Positions 26,431 to 35,379 are shown, counted from the stretch's first letter. The stretch: 64,000 nucleotides of DNA from Celerinatantimonas sp046054195 (GCF_046054195.1 NZ_JBEQCS010000001.1:62001-126000); one strand, 5' to 3'. Notes: generated by a model not told the origin, from the letters alone. Made by a program: numbers and translations.

Positions 26431-26904
26431 TTAAGCTTTTATATCGGCGCCTAGCGCTTTAAATGCTTCTTGCCAGCTCTGTTTATCCTGAGCTGCTATC
26501 TGTTTAAGCTCAATCACTCGCTCTTTAATGGTTTGAATTGTTTGCATAAAAGCATTTTCGATTAGAGCGTCATCACCGCGTAGCTTGGATGGGTCGCTAA
26601 GTCCCCAATGAACTTGTAAAGAGTGGCCAAACCAAACTGGACAACTCTCTTTTGCTGCACTGTCGCAGACGGTAATTACGACATCGGGTGCAAATGAGTG
26701 CATCTCATCCCAAGACTGACTTTTTAGTTGGTCGGTGGCGATACCAACCTGATTAAGATATTTAATCGATAACGGATGAACTTGCCCGACTGGCTGACTC
26801 CCCGCGCTTCTGGCATTGAGTAGGCCATCGCCATAGTGGTTAGTGATTGCTTCGCTTAAAATGCTGCGACAACGGTTATGGGTACAGATATAAAGAATTT
26901 TCAT
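26431..26904 (-). CDS. arsC: arsenate reductase, thioredoxin-coupled LMW-phosphatase type
   Basis: Reduces arsenate to arsenite for export. It has 157 residues of low-molecular-weight phosphatase fold. The N-terminal P-loop C7-THNRC-R13 is the CX5R nucleophile site. Cys80 and Cys88 (VCDSAAKESC) match the cysteine pair that relays the disulfide to thioredoxin in this class. The ATG overlaps the arsR stop by four bases. This differs from the glutaredoxin-coupled ArsC of E. coli. Confidence 0.93.
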   Translation of the reverse strand: MKILYICTHNRCRSILSEAITNHYGDGLLNARSAGSQPVGQVHPLSIKYLNQVGIATDQLKSQSWDEMHSFAPDVVITVCDSAAKESCPVWFGHSLQVHWGLSDPSKLRGDDALIENAFMQTIQTIKERVIELKQIAAQDKQSWQEAFKALGADIKA

Positions 26905-27239
26905 CGAGGGCTCTCACATGTCTTGAGGCTGGTTGTAAGTCGTTGGCTGCACTGCGTTAAATAAGCTGGCTGCGCTTTTATCGTCTGTTGTAACAATTGA
27001 ACAATCCACATCGCGAGATCGGGTGCAAGTTGATAGTAGCGCCATTTGCCTTGTTGAGTGTCTAGTACCAACGATGCTTGGCGTAGCATCGCTAAATGCC
27101 GAGACACTTTAGGCTGCGATAAGTTGAGTGCATCGGTGAGGTGACAGACACATAACTGCTTATTTTCACAGAGCAAGAGCAATATTTTTAAGCGAGTATC
27201 ATCGGCTAACAATTTAAATAAGTTGAGCGGTTCTATCAT
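26901..27239 (-). CDS. arsR: arsenical resistance repressor ArsR
   Basis: ArsR/SmtB repressor that leaves DNA upon binding trivalent arsenic. It has 112 residues. The metal-binding motif L-C30-V-C32-H-L lies in the recognition-helix region, with the winged helix LSQPKVSRHLAMLRQASLV after it. AAGGAG lies just ahead of the ATG. A dyad overlapping its promoter (27251-27278) is the probable autoregulatory operator. Confidence 0.93.
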   Translation of the reverse strand: MIEPLNLFKLLADDTRLKILLLLCENKQLCVCHLTDALNLSQPKVSRHLAMLRQASLVLDTQQGKWRYYQLAPDLAMWIVQLLQQTIKAQPAYLTQCSQRLTTSLKTCESPR

Positions 27240-27250
27240 CTTTACTCCTT

Positions 27251-27278
27251 AAACATATACGAAATATCATATATGTTT
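27251..27278. promoter_or_regulatory. probable ArsR operator
   Basis: A perfect 9-bp inverted repeat: AAACATATA (27251-27259) and TATATGTTT (27270-27278), separated by ten bases. It lies 12 bases upstream of arsR and covers the -10 region. Confidence 0.75.
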
Positions 27279-27291
27279 AGACGTATGTCAA
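27264..27291 (-). promoter_or_regulatory. sigma70-type promoter of arsR-arsC-acr3
   Basis: On the minus strand: a perfect -35 TTGACA (27286-27291), a 16-base spacer and -10 TGATAT (27264-27269). The -10 lies within the operator dyad, so repressor binding would block polymerase. Confidence 0.7.
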
Positions 27292-27350
27292 AGTCTATTT
27301 GTTTTACGTGATGAAAAATTACCGCAATTTACCCAAGAGAAACCGCACGA

Positions 27351-28586
27351 TTATTTACTGGCTTGAAGTGATGAATCGGCCGGTTTGCTAAAGATAAAAT
27401 AACTTAAGGCGATTAAGGCGGCGACAATCCCGGACATTGCGCCAATGGCAAGCCCCCAGCGAGCGCCAAAGTGGTTGATGACCCACCCAACAATCGGTGC
27501 GCCAAAGGGCGTTCCACCCATCATAATGGCCATTCGAATCGCGATGACTCGACCGCGCATCGACTGTTCTGTCGATAATTGCACGAGGCTATTGTTGTTA
27601 TTATTAAAAATTAGTGTCGCAAGCCCAACAACAATCAAGATAATAGCAAACCAGCCATAGCTAGGTGAAAACGCGGCAAAAGCGCAGCCAATCCCAAATA
27701 ATAAGGCACTAAAGAGCAAGTTGCGCATATGCGGTTTTTCTTGAATGGCTGAAAAAATGGCGCCACTGACCGTGCCCATCGCCATGCACGAAGATAAAAA
27801 TCCGTAGCCTTTGGCTCCGGTGTGAAACACCGATGCAGCCATCGTTGAAATATACAGCGGAAAATTCAAACCAAAGGTGCCAATCACAAACGCCATCAAC
27901 AAAATAGTTCGTAAATCTCTGCGTCGGCACACATAACGAAAACCAGCCGTTAAACTGCCTTTGGTGCGCTGGGGGCGAGTGAGTTGGAAAAACTCACTCG
28001 GGCGCATAAATTGTAAAGACGTTAAAACCGCCAGAAATGATGCAGCATTGATAATAAACGCCCAACCTGTGCCCACCGCTGCAATAATCAGCCCGGCAAC
28101 GGCAGGGCCAATCATTCGTGCTGCATTAAAAGAGGTTGAGTTAAGTGATATCGCGTTACTGAGATACTGATCACCGACCAGATCGCCAACAAATGTCTGG
28201 CGAACGGGCGCATCGATTGCCGCGGTGCAGCCAAATAAAAACGCCAGTAAATAGACTTCCCACAGTGTAATTGCACCCGTTACGGTAAGAATGCCTAAAA
28301 TCAGTGCCAATAGACACAAGATGCCTTGCGTAGTCATCACCAATTTATGGCGGTTAAAGTAGTCAGCACAAAAACCACTGATAGGTAATAACAACAGCTG
28401 CGGGCCGAATTGACAAGCCATGACAATCCCAACTGCCGTCGCATTATGATGGGTTAGTTGGGTCAACACTAGCCAGTCTTGAGCGGTGCGCTGCATCCAT
28501 GTGCCAATGTTTGAAACAACTGAACCACCGGCCCACAGCCGGTAGTTGTAGTTTTTCAAAGAGCGAAAGAGTTTATGTATGAGCAT
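27351..28586 (-). CDS. MFS transporter, EntS-like (MFS_3)
   Basis: Predicted twelve-helix proton-driven exporter, 411 residues, of the MFS_3/EntS-like group that includes siderophore and drug exporters. The N-terminal NYRLWAGGSVVSNIGTWMQRTAQDWLVL and the AIDAPVRQTFVGDLVG loop are typical. A run of five asparagines (IFNNNNNSLVQL) precedes the conserved MRGRVIAIRM loop. No siderophore genes are nearby and the substrate is unknown. Shine-Dalgarno is weak. Confidence 0.82.
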   Translation of the reverse strand: MLIHKLFRSLKNYNYRLWAGGSVVSNIGTWMQRTAQDWLVLTQLTHHNATAVGIVMACQFGPQLLLLPISGFCADYFNRHKLVMTTQGILCLLALILGILTVTGAITLWEVYLLAFLFGCTAAIDAPVRQTFVGDLVGDQYLSNAISLNSTSFNAARMIGPAVAGLIIAAVGTGWAFIINAASFLAVLTSLQFMRPSEFFQLTRPQRTKGSLTAGFRYVCRRRDLRTILLMAFVIGTFGLNFPLYISTMAASVFHTGAKGYGFLSSCMAMGTVSGAIFSAIQEKPHMRNLLFSALLFGIGCAFAAFSPSYGWFAIILIVVGLATLIFNNNNNSLVQLSTEQSMRGRVIAIRMAIMMGGTPFGAPIVGWVINHFGARWGLAIGAMSGIVAALIALSYFIFSKPADSSLQASK

Positions 28587-28945
28587 TGGCTATTGGTGAT
28601 TTTCTCAAGTCGTAACAGGCGCGAGCGCAACAGAAGATGAAGCCAGCGACACGTTGGTGAACATTAGATGAACCTATCGGCCCACTTTACCAATTTAGCT
28701 GACTTATACAATTAAATATTTAGATATATCTTTGCCTTTGGTTCGCATGGTTATTGCTTAAAGTTTTGTCACCATCAAACTATGCATTGATTTACCGTTA
28801 TTTTTAAGTTTTTTGGGGACATTTAATATCGATTCATTAGGGGCTGTTAGTCTTTTGCGATTGAATTTTGGTCAAACTAAACCATCGCAAAAGCTCTATT
28901 ACTCCTATCACTATTTATTCTAAACATCGCTCAACAGGGGGTCGC
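28587..28945. other. intergenic region between divergent MFS and gabT genes
   Basis: No gene seen in these 359 bases. An AT-rich stretch near 28705-28730 probably contains promoters for the divergent genes, but I could not settle on clear -35/-10 pairs. An in-frame ATG at 28868 upstream of gabT lacks a Shine-Dalgarno and is rejected. Confidence 0.5.
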
Positions 28946-30226
28946 ATGGATAATCAGCAACTGGCAAAACGACGCAAGGACGCGTTTGCTAATGGACAAA
29001 GCAGTGCCTTTGATATTTTTATTGAACGCGCCGAAAATGCACAATATTGGGACAGTGACGGTAATCGTTATATCGATTTAGGTGCTGGGATCGCAGTTTT
29101 AAATACTGGCCATCGTCATCCCAAAGTCATTGCCGCAGTGAAAGAGCAGCTTGAACATGTCACCCACACCTGTCTGACCGTCACTCCTTATGAAGTTGCT
29201 GTGAGCTTAGCTGAGCGGTTAAACCAGTTGGCTCCCGGGGAAAGTCGTAAAAAAACAGTTTTATTTTCATCAGGCTCTGAAGCGATTGAAAATGCGATAA
29301 AAATCGCCCGTCATTACACAAAGCGCAGCGGTGTGATTGCCTTTGATGGTGGTTTTCATGGCCGTACGGCGATGGCGATGGCTTTAACGGGGAAAGTTGA
29401 CCCTTATAAACGTGGTTTTGGGCCGTTTCCTGGGGATGTTTATCACGTCCCTTATCCAAATGAATATCTAGGTATTAGTGAGCAACAAGCGCTCGATACC
29501 TTAAATATGCGCTTTAAAGTCGATATTGAACCGCAAAGAGTGGCTGCCATTGTCATTGAGCCAGTGCAGGGCGAAGGCGGTTTTTATCAAGCGCCGATAA
29601 GCTTTTTGCAAACTCTGCGCGCGTTATGTGATGAACATGGCATTGTGCTGATTATTGATGAAATCCAAAGCGGTTTTGCTCGAACCGGGAAACTGTTCGC
29701 CTGTGAGTATGCGCAGATTGAACCAGATCTAATGACCATCGCTAAAGGTATCGGTGGCGGATTTCCTCTCTCTGGCGTAGTCGGCAAAGCATCGATTATG
29801 GATAGTGCCCAACCGGGTGGAATAGGCGGCACTTACGGTGGTTCGCCTGTTTCATGTGCAGCGGCCTTGGCGGTGTTAGATGTTATCGAGCAAGAGCAAC
29901 TTTGTGACAAAGCTTTGGCTATTGGTGAGCTGTTATCTAGTCGCCTTAATCAGCTTGCGCAAAGCTACCCAGCGCAGATAGGTCAGGTGCGACATCTTGG
30001 CGCCATGGTCGCCTTTGAGCTCGTTAAAGATGGTGATGCTAGTGTTCCAAATCCGGAACTGACCAAACAAATCGTGAAAACAGCCAGTGAGCATGGGCTA
30101 ATTTTATTATCCTGTGGTATTCGCTCAAATGTGGTTCGTCTATTACCGGCTTTAACTGCTCCGCAAGAGATTTTAACCGAAGCGATGGATAAATTAAGTG
30201 CTGTGTTTGCCGAGCTGCTCGGTTAG
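28946..30226 (+). CDS. gabT: 4-aminobutyrate aminotransferase
   Basis: PLP-dependent class III transaminase moving the amino group of 4-aminobutyrate to 2-oxoglutarate. From ATG 28946, preceded by CAGGGGG, it has 426 residues, the E. coli GabT length. PLP residues: FSSGSEAIENAIK phosphate loop, Asp238 in LIIDEIQSGF, and the Schiff-base Lys267 in TIAKGIGGGFPLSG. No gabD lies beside it. The 3' end overlaps the converging LysR gene by 33 bases. Related omega-amino acids are possible substrates. Confidence 0.9.
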   Translation: MDNQQLAKRRKDAFANGQSSAFDIFIERAENAQYWDSDGNRYIDLGAGIAVLNTGHRHPKVIAAVKEQLEHVTHTCLTVTPYEVAVSLAERLNQLAPGESRKKTVLFSSGSEAIENAIKIARHYTKRSGVIAFDGGFHGRTAMAMALTGKVDPYKRGFGPFPGDVYHVPYPNEYLGISEQQALDTLNMRFKVDIEPQRVAAIVIEPVQGEGGFYQAPISFLQTLRALCDEHGIVLIIDEIQSGFARTGKLFACEYAQIEPDLMTIAKGIGGGFPLSGVVGKASIMDSAQPGGIGGTYGGSPVSCAAALAVLDVIEQEQLCDKALAIGELLSSRLNQLAQSYPAQIGQVRHLGAMVAFELVKDGDASVPNPELTKQIVKTASEHGLILLSCGIRSNVVRLLPALTAPQEILTEAMDKLSAVFAELLG

Positions 30227-31132
30227 CAGTTGCCAGAATAGTTCACGAGGTTTATGTGGTTGCGCGGTTTTACGACAGACCGCCGCAACCCCTAACTGGT
30301 AATGGCGCGTTTGAGGATTAAGCGCAATAATTTGACCCGTTGAAACATAATGTTGGGCATAAAATTCGGGTAAAAAGCCGATGTAATTGCCCGATAAAAT
30401 TAAGCTCAAGCGCACATCATAAAAATAAGCAGCTGCCGTTAAATTCAAGTTGATCAACTGGTTATTGACCTGCTCATGAGCTTTAAGCTCGGCGTGAGCC
30501 GCGGGGGCTAAATCAATGGCTTGCTCGCTAAGCGTGCCACTAAGAGCTTTTTGGCTGAGCGGATGATTAAGCGCGCAGTACAGATAACAGGTATCAGCAT
30601 ATAGCTGCTGATAACTTAACCCCTCAAGTTCGCGGTGATAGGGGATAAAACCGATGTCCGCTTCATGATTTAACAATCGTTGCTCAATATCAGCCATGGC
30701 TCGAATATCGGTGATAAGCTGCACCTGCGGCGCTTTTTGCGCATAACTTGCCACCAGTTCGGGAAAATTTGCGCGTGAGTCAAGACAGATATTGTCAGAC
30801 ATTAAAATGCGTAATTGGCCGGTAAGGCTACTGTTCAGGTTATTGACGCCATTTCGAAATTTTTCCAAAGAATCGAGCACTTCTTGCGTCATTGCAAAGA
30901 TGATGGCACCTTCCTCGGTGAGCGCAAACCCTGCACGACCGCGCTGACACAGGCGTAAATTAAGACGGGATTCTAGATTACTGATATGGGAGCTGATGGT
31001 TGAGCGGCCAATATTGAGCTTGGTTTCAGCAGCGGCAAAGCCACCACATTCAACCACGGTTTTAAAAACGCGTAACTGTTTTAGTTCATAGTCGCTCATC
31101 TGTTTGAGCGAGTAATTGGTCGCCTGATGCAT
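30194..31132 (-). CDS. LysR family transcriptional regulator
   Basis: LysR-type regulator, 312 residues from ATG 31132; an alternative ATG at 31099 (MSDYELKQLRVF) would give 301 residues and neither has a strong Shine-Dalgarno. The N-terminal winged helix-turn-helix includes FAAAETKLNIGRSTISSHISNLESRL, and a periplasmic-binding-like effector domain follows. Converges on gabT with a 33-base overlap; control of gabT is possible but not shown. Confidence 0.87.
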   Translation of the reverse strand: MHQATNYSLKQMSDYELKQLRVFKTVVECGGFAAAETKLNIGRSTISSHISNLESRLNLRLCQRGRAGFALTEEGAIIFAMTQEVLDSLEKFRNGVNNLNSSLTGQLRILMSDNICLDSRANFPELVASYAQKAPQVQLITDIRAMADIEQRLLNHEADIGFIPYHRELEGLSYQQLYADTCYLYCALNHPLSQKALSGTLSEQAIDLAPAAHAELKAHEQVNNQLINLNLTAAAYFYDVRLSLILSGNYIGFLPEFYAQHYVSTGQIIALNPQTRHYQLGVAAVCRKTAQPHKPRELFWQLLTEQLGKHST

Positions 31133-31205
31133 CCTGTTATCCGACTTTTACGGGGCTTTTATCTAAGAGATATATAGAATTACATCAGGCTTGTCTAGAG
31201 CTCAA

Positions 31206-31233
31206 AAGCCTTTGATATGATTATTAAAGGCTT
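31206..31233. terminator. hairpin downstream of the esterase gene
   Basis: AAGCCTTT (31206-31213) pairs with AAAGGCTT (31226-31233) around a 12-base loop, ten bases beyond the esterase stop. Confidence 0.5.
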
Positions 31234-31243
31234 ATTGCTTAAA

Positions 31244-31846
31244 TTAGCTCAGCTGTTTTTTTATGAAGTTCAAAGCACGCTCTGCACCATCTGCTGAAAC
31301 TTGATGGGCTAGATTAGGTTCAAAATAGGTTTGGACATCAACGCCAAGGGTTGATAACTCTTTTGCGGCAAGCTCTGCTAAGACTGGTGGCATCACTGGA
31401 TCGCTCAGTCCGTGAATAATCAGTACATGACTGTCTGATTGTGGCGTAAGTGGCTCAGGCGATGCTAATCGGCCTGAGAACGCAACCACCCCAGCAAGAT
31501 TGATGCGACCGCTAGCGAGTACATCTAAGGCCATAATTGAACCTTGTGAAAATCCAACCAAGACTAACTTATCATGCTGGGGGTTAAAGTCATTTGCGGC
31601 AAATAGTTCATTTAGGTGGGCATCAAAGCTTTGCCGCGCGGATAGGATCCGAGCTGGGCGGTTTTGTTCGGTGACGCCACTGACGCTAAACCACTGATAG
31701 CCGCGGCCAAAATCACAAGGCTCAGGGCCATTTGGACTTAAAAATTGGACATCTGGCAGCTGCTCTTGCCACATTTTTCCTAAGCCTGCTAAATCGCTGC
31801 CTTGGCTGCCAACGCCATGTAAGAAAACGACTAATTTTTTGCTCAT
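31244..31846 (-). CDS. carboxylesterase/phospholipase-family serine hydrolase (YpfH-like)
   Basis: Cytoplasmic alpha/beta hydrolase of the carboxylesterase/lysophospholipase family, 200 residues with no signal peptide. VVFLHGVGSQG (about 6-16) is the oxyanion region. GFSQGS (about 99-104) carries the nucleophile. Asp in HGLSDPVMP and His in NLAHQVS complete the triad. AAGGGG precedes the ATG. It resembles E. coli YpfH; the natural ester is unknown. Confidence 0.87.
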   Translation of the reverse strand: MSKKLVVFLHGVGSQGSDLAGLGKMWQEQLPDVQFLSPNGPEPCDFGRGYQWFSVSGVTEQNRPARILSARQSFDAHLNELFAANDFNPQHDKLVLVGFSQGSIMALDVLASGRINLAGVVAFSGRLASPEPLTPQSDSHVLIIHGLSDPVMPPVLAELAAKELSTLGVDVQTYFEPNLAHQVSADGAERALNFIKKQLS

Positions 31847-31879
31847 GATGACCCCTTTGTTTGCCGATTTGAATAAAAT

Positions 31880-31905
31880 AAGCCCAGGTTAAACCTGGGC
31901 TTTGC
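31880..31905. terminator. terminator hairpin after doxX
   Basis: A near-perfect palindrome with an 11-bp stem (31880-31890 with 31892-31902) and T-rich flank, eight bases beyond the DoxX stop. Confidence 0.75.
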
Positions 31906-31913
31906 AGTGTAGT

Positions 31914-32333
31914 TTATGCTGGTACTTTAATCGGTGTTGGTTTAAGTGCATATTTACCATCACCAGTTAAGGCCAGAACAATCAGACCGACAATCCAGAA
32001 AGCTGGGTATTCCCAACCACCGTTGGCATCAGTGAAGAAGAATCCAGCAGGACCATGAACGGTCACAATGGCACCTAACAGCACTGGAATCATGACAATC
32101 GCAACCAGTCGTGGCCAGATGCCCAGAACCAGCGCAATGGCTCCTAACAGTTCCCAAACCATGGTGATGTAAGCCAGAGCGCCAGGCAATCCCAGTGATT
32201 CAAAAAAGTGTGCGGTGCCAGCTGGTGTAAAGACGAAATATTTCAGTCCCAGGTGAGCGAAAAATAAAATCCCTAAGACAACACGTAATAACAAAGCTGC
32301 GTATGGAGTTGTTCTATTGTCAATCATCATCAT
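31914..32333 (-). CDS. DoxX family membrane protein
   Basis: Small four-helix inner-membrane protein of the DoxX family, whose members are linked to redox stress and thiosulfate:quinone reduction but mostly lack a defined role. It has 139 residues with ALLLRVVLGILFFAHLGLKY at the N-terminus and GLPGALAYITMVWELLGAIALVLG centrally. Three ATGs stand in tandem; GAGGG is best spaced for the third (32327). The LysR gene on its upstream side is a likely regulator. Confidence 0.83.
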   Translation of the reverse strand: MMMIDNRTTPYAALLLRVVLGILFFAHLGLKYFVFTPAGTAHFFESLGLPGALAYITMVWELLGAIALVLGIWPRLVAIVMIPVLLGAIVTVHGPAGFFFTDANGGWEYPAFWIVGLIVLALTGDGKYALKPTPIKVPA

Positions 32334-32384
32334 TCCCTCGTTTTGAATTGGTTTATCGTTTGACTTGAGAGAATCTTATATTAT

Positions 32385-32438
32385 TTCCATTTGTATTATT
32401 ATATGGGTAAATTGAATAATATAATTTCCATATTGGAA
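32385..32438. promoter_or_regulatory. probable LysR operator and promoter of doxX
   Basis: A perfect inverted repeat TTCCA-TAT-TGGAA (32426-32438) has a second TTTCCAT half-site near 32385. On the minus strand a TATAAT -10 lies at 32397-32402, so the full repeat sits just upstream of the -35, where LysR activators bind. The 13-bp dyad fits the T-N11-A pattern. Confidence 0.5.
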
Positions 32439-32461
32439 TAAATTAAAATAATTGATTGTTT

Positions 32462-33355
32462 TTAAAATAATTTTTGTTGAAACCATGCACTTAAAAAATC
32501 AATCAATACGCGAGATTTTTGTGCAAGATGGCGAGCTGGTGGATAGATCACATACAATCCCAGTGGCGGCATTTCATATTCTTGCAAAATTATCTCAATT
32601 TGTTGTTCCTGAAGGGCTTTTGAGGCAACAAAAATAGGCAGTTGCGCCACACCTAATCCAGCACAAACCGCCTGTAAACAGGCGTGCGGGTCAGACATTC
32701 TTAAGCGACCCTTGACCGGCAAGTCATAATCTTGGCCATTTTCACAAAACCGCCAGAGTCTTGGGGTGCGCGAATTTGAATCGATAATTTGGGCGTGATT
32801 GGCCAGTTGCTGCCAGTGGTTCGGGCGTCCTTGTTTGGCGAGATATTCTGGGGATGCGACAACTGCCACTCGAATATCACCGAGCTTGCGCGCCATCAAA
32901 CTACTGTCATCAAGCTTGCCAATCCGAATGGCTAAATCAAACCCCTCGTTGACAAGATTCACTAACCGGTCGGTAAAGTTAACGTCGAGCTCAATCTGTG
33001 GATATTGACTGGCAAAGCGCATTAAAACCGGTGTGAGCTGGGTCGGACCAAAGCTTGATGGCGCTGAAATAGTGAGTTTGCCGGAAGGGTTTCGGGCGAT
33101 ATTGCGAACCGATGCATCGAGCGCATCAAACTCTTCAAGCAGGGTTTTGACGCGCTCATAATAGGACAGTGCCACGTCAGTTGGGGAAAGAGCACGGGTG
33201 GTGCGCTTAAAGAGCTGAATATCGAGTTCTTGTTCAAGCTTTGAGATAAGCTTGGATGCTTGACCGGCACTGGTGCCAAGGCGTTTGGCCGCTTTTATAA
33301 AGCTACCTTGCTCCATTACCGCAACAAACATGCGGTCACACTCGATGCGATCCAC
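32462..33355 (-). CDS. LysR family transcriptional regulator
   Basis: LysR regulator of the AaeR/PerR-like group, 297 residues. The GTG start at 33355 is preceded by AAAGGAGG. The N-terminal helix-turn-helix includes FIKAAKRLGTSAGQASKLISKLEQEL. The effector domain has the EGFDLAIRIGKLDDSSLMARKL block common to the group that senses small aromatic or redox signals. It lies immediately upstream of doxX on the same strand, with a dyad in between. Confidence 0.9.
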   Translation of the reverse strand: MDRIECDRMFVAVMEQGSFIKAAKRLGTSAGQASKLISKLEQELDIQLFKRTTRALSPTDVALSYYERVKTLLEEFDALDASVRNIARNPSGKLTISAPSSFGPTQLTPVLMRFASQYPQIELDVNFTDRLVNLVNEGFDLAIRIGKLDDSSLMARKLGDIRVAVVASPEYLAKQGRPNHWQQLANHAQIIDSNSRTPRLWRFCENGQDYDLPVKGRLRMSDPHACLQAVCAGLGVAQLPIFVASKALQEQQIEIILQEYEMPPLGLYVIYPPARHLAQKSRVLIDFLSAWFQQKLF

Positions 33356-33525
33356 CAGCGCCTCCTTTGATTGAATGCTACATTTTAGTGTATTGATTGT
33401 ACTTAATTTTTACTCTAATGCGTGGGCTTTTATGCGGTATCCTTGGCAGATAACGTTAATTGATTAAACTACCTTGGGTGCTCATTCATGGGTAGAATAA
33501 TGTTTCTTCTTTAAACGGAGTCTTC

Positions 33526-33984
33526 ATGCAAATGAACCAATTTATCACTCGCCGTCACTTAGTCGGTGGCCTTGTCTTATCGTTTACTCTGGCTCTATCT
33601 GGATGTGCACTAGAAAAACCAGCACCTAAAACGAGCGATGTTCATGCGTGTCAGGTCGGCTCAGTCATGGCTCAAAGTACGTTATATTTTGGGATGAGCC
33701 GCACCGATGGGCCGAATATTACCCAAGCGCAGTGGCAGAGTTTTGTGAATAATGAAGTGACCCCGCGGTTTCGTGATGGGTTAACGGTATTTCGAGCCAG
33801 AGGGCAATGGTTGGGTGAAGATGGTAAAATTGCCAGAGAACCTAGCCGCGCACTGCTATTGATTTATCCGCGAGACGATAAAGCCAGTAACGCTAAAATT
33901 GAAAAAATTCGCAAAATCTACATGCAGCAGTTCCACCAAGAATCGGTGATGAGAGTAGATAGCAGCTCTTGCGTTTCATTTTAA
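33526..33984 (+). CDS. DUF3574 lipoprotein, function unknown
   Basis: Predicted lipoprotein with signal sequence and lipobox LALSGC (lipidated Cys near residue 27). The remaining part matches DUF3574: LYFGMSRTDGPNITQAQWQSF, VTPRFRDGLTVFRARGQW and EPSRALLLIYP. The family has no known function. The 152 residues are preceded by CGGAG. Cys41 and Cys149 might form a disulfide after export. It stands alone, divergent from the LysR gene and ending at a strong terminator. Confidence 0.82.
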   Translation: MQMNQFITRRHLVGGLVLSFTLALSGCALEKPAPKTSDVHACQVGSVMAQSTLYFGMSRTDGPNITQAQWQSFVNNEVTPRFRDGLTVFRARGQWLGEDGKIAREPSRALLLIYPRDDKASNAKIEKIRKIYMQQFHQESVMRVDSSSCVSF

Positions 33985-34008
33985 TTTAATCGAAAACAGT
34001 TCATAAAG

Positions 34009-34041
34009 AAAAAGCCAGTCAAGTTAAATGACTGGCTTTTT
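34009..34041. terminator. bidirectional terminator between DUF3574 gene and nupC
   Basis: A 13-bp stem (34009-34021 with 34029-34041) with A- and T-runs on its two sides, between two converging genes. Confidence 0.85.
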
Positions 34042-34070
34042 ATCTGTGCAAGTTAATCTCGTAAGATAGC

Positions 34071-35252
34071 TTAGAGCACGGCCCCAACCACAGCGGCTGA
34101 TAATAAGCTTACCAACGTTGCGCCATAAACGAGGCGAAAACCAAATCGAGAAACCACATTGCCTTGTTTTTCGCTGACGGCTTTAATTGCGCCAGCAACA
34201 ATGCCAATAGAGGCAAAGTTGGCAAATGAGACTAAAAAGACCGACAAAATTCCTAAGCCTCTTGGGGTGAAATTCATCGCGATTTTTTGTAGCGTTTGCA
34301 TCGCAACAAACTCATTGGCAATCAATTTTGTCGCCATAATAGAGCCTGCTTGCAGTGCATCGGCTGATGGAATACCGATAATCCAAGCCAGTGGATAGAA
34401 GATATAGCCCAGTAACTGCTGGAATGACAAACCAAAGATTGCCGAGAAAATCGCATTGAGCAGCGCGATTAGCGCAATAAAGCCTATCAGCATCGCAGCG
34501 ACAATCATCGCAACTTTAAAGCCCGCTAGAATGTATTCTCCCAGCATCTCAAAGAAGCTCTGTTTTTCATGGAGCTGTTCAAGCTTTACTTCTGGTTCAG
34601 CCCCTGGGTGGTAGGGGTTAATCAGCGATAAAATAATAAAAGTTGAGAACACATTTAAGATGATGGCAACCACCACGTAACGGGGTTCAATCATCTTCAT
34701 ATAGGCACCCAGAATCGACATTGAAACCGTCGACATCGCCGTTGCTGCCATGGTGTACATGCGCCGTGGTGATTGCTGGGCAAGAACGGTTTTATAGGCG
34801 ATGAAGTTTTCTGACTGGCCTAAAGTGAGTGAGCTAATGGCATTAAACGATTCAAGCTTACCCATGCCGTTTACTTTCGAAAGGATGGTTCCAATGATTC
34901 GAATCAGCCACGGCAGAATACGAAAATGCTGCAAAATACCGATAAGTGCTGAGATAAAGATGATTGGACAAAGCACATTTAAAAAGACATATGCCATCCC
35001 TTTGGGACGCATTCCATTAAACACAAAGTCGGTGCCTGTTCCGGCAAAAACCATTAATTTATCAAATAGTTCAGCAATGGCATGAACGACGGCAATACCG
35101 CTTTGGGAATGGAGCATTCCCCAGGCAAGTGCTATCTCAATAACAAGTAGCTGAATAATATAACGAGGGCGAATTTGGCTGCGTTCGAAGCTAACTGCAA
35201 TAGCTAGCGCGAAAATAACAACCAGAGCCAATCCAAAATGCAGCAGTGGCAT
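34071..35252 (-). CDS. nupC: nucleoside:H+ symporter NupC
   Basis: Concentrative nucleoside transporter. The 393 residues closely resemble E. coli NupC throughout: LCPIIFISALIGILQHFRILP, KVNGMGKLESFNAISSLTLGQSENFI (nucleoside-binding), QSFFEMLGEYILAGFKVA and SIMATKLIANEFVAM. Multiple membrane helices. It lies 127 bases downstream of a DeoR-type repressor gene on the same strand, which may control it. Nucleobase preference cannot be read from the sequence. Confidence 0.93.
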   Translation of the reverse strand: MPLLHFGLALVVIFALAIAVSFERSQIRPRYIIQLLVIEIALAWGMLHSQSGIAVVHAIAELFDKLMVFAGTGTDFVFNGMRPKGMAYVFLNVLCPIIFISALIGILQHFRILPWLIRIIGTILSKVNGMGKLESFNAISSLTLGQSENFIAYKTVLAQQSPRRMYTMAATAMSTVSMSILGAYMKMIEPRYVVVAIILNVFSTFIILSLINPYHPGAEPEVKLEQLHEKQSFFEMLGEYILAGFKVAMIVAAMLIGFIALIALLNAIFSAIFGLSFQQLLGYIFYPLAWIIGIPSADALQAGSIMATKLIANEFVAMQTLQKIAMNFTPRGLGILSVFLVSFANFASIGIVAGAIKAVSEKQGNVVSRFGFRLVYGATLVSLLSAAVVGAVL

Positions 35253-35379
35253 AACGTTTTCCGTGGTGATTAAAAAAGCGCCGCGAAGTCTAGCACAGCG
35301 CTGGTGGTGATAAAACGGTTAATCTACTCTGCTTTGATTTAGCTACCTCCGCCTGTGATAAAATCAGGTTTCTCAGGCT

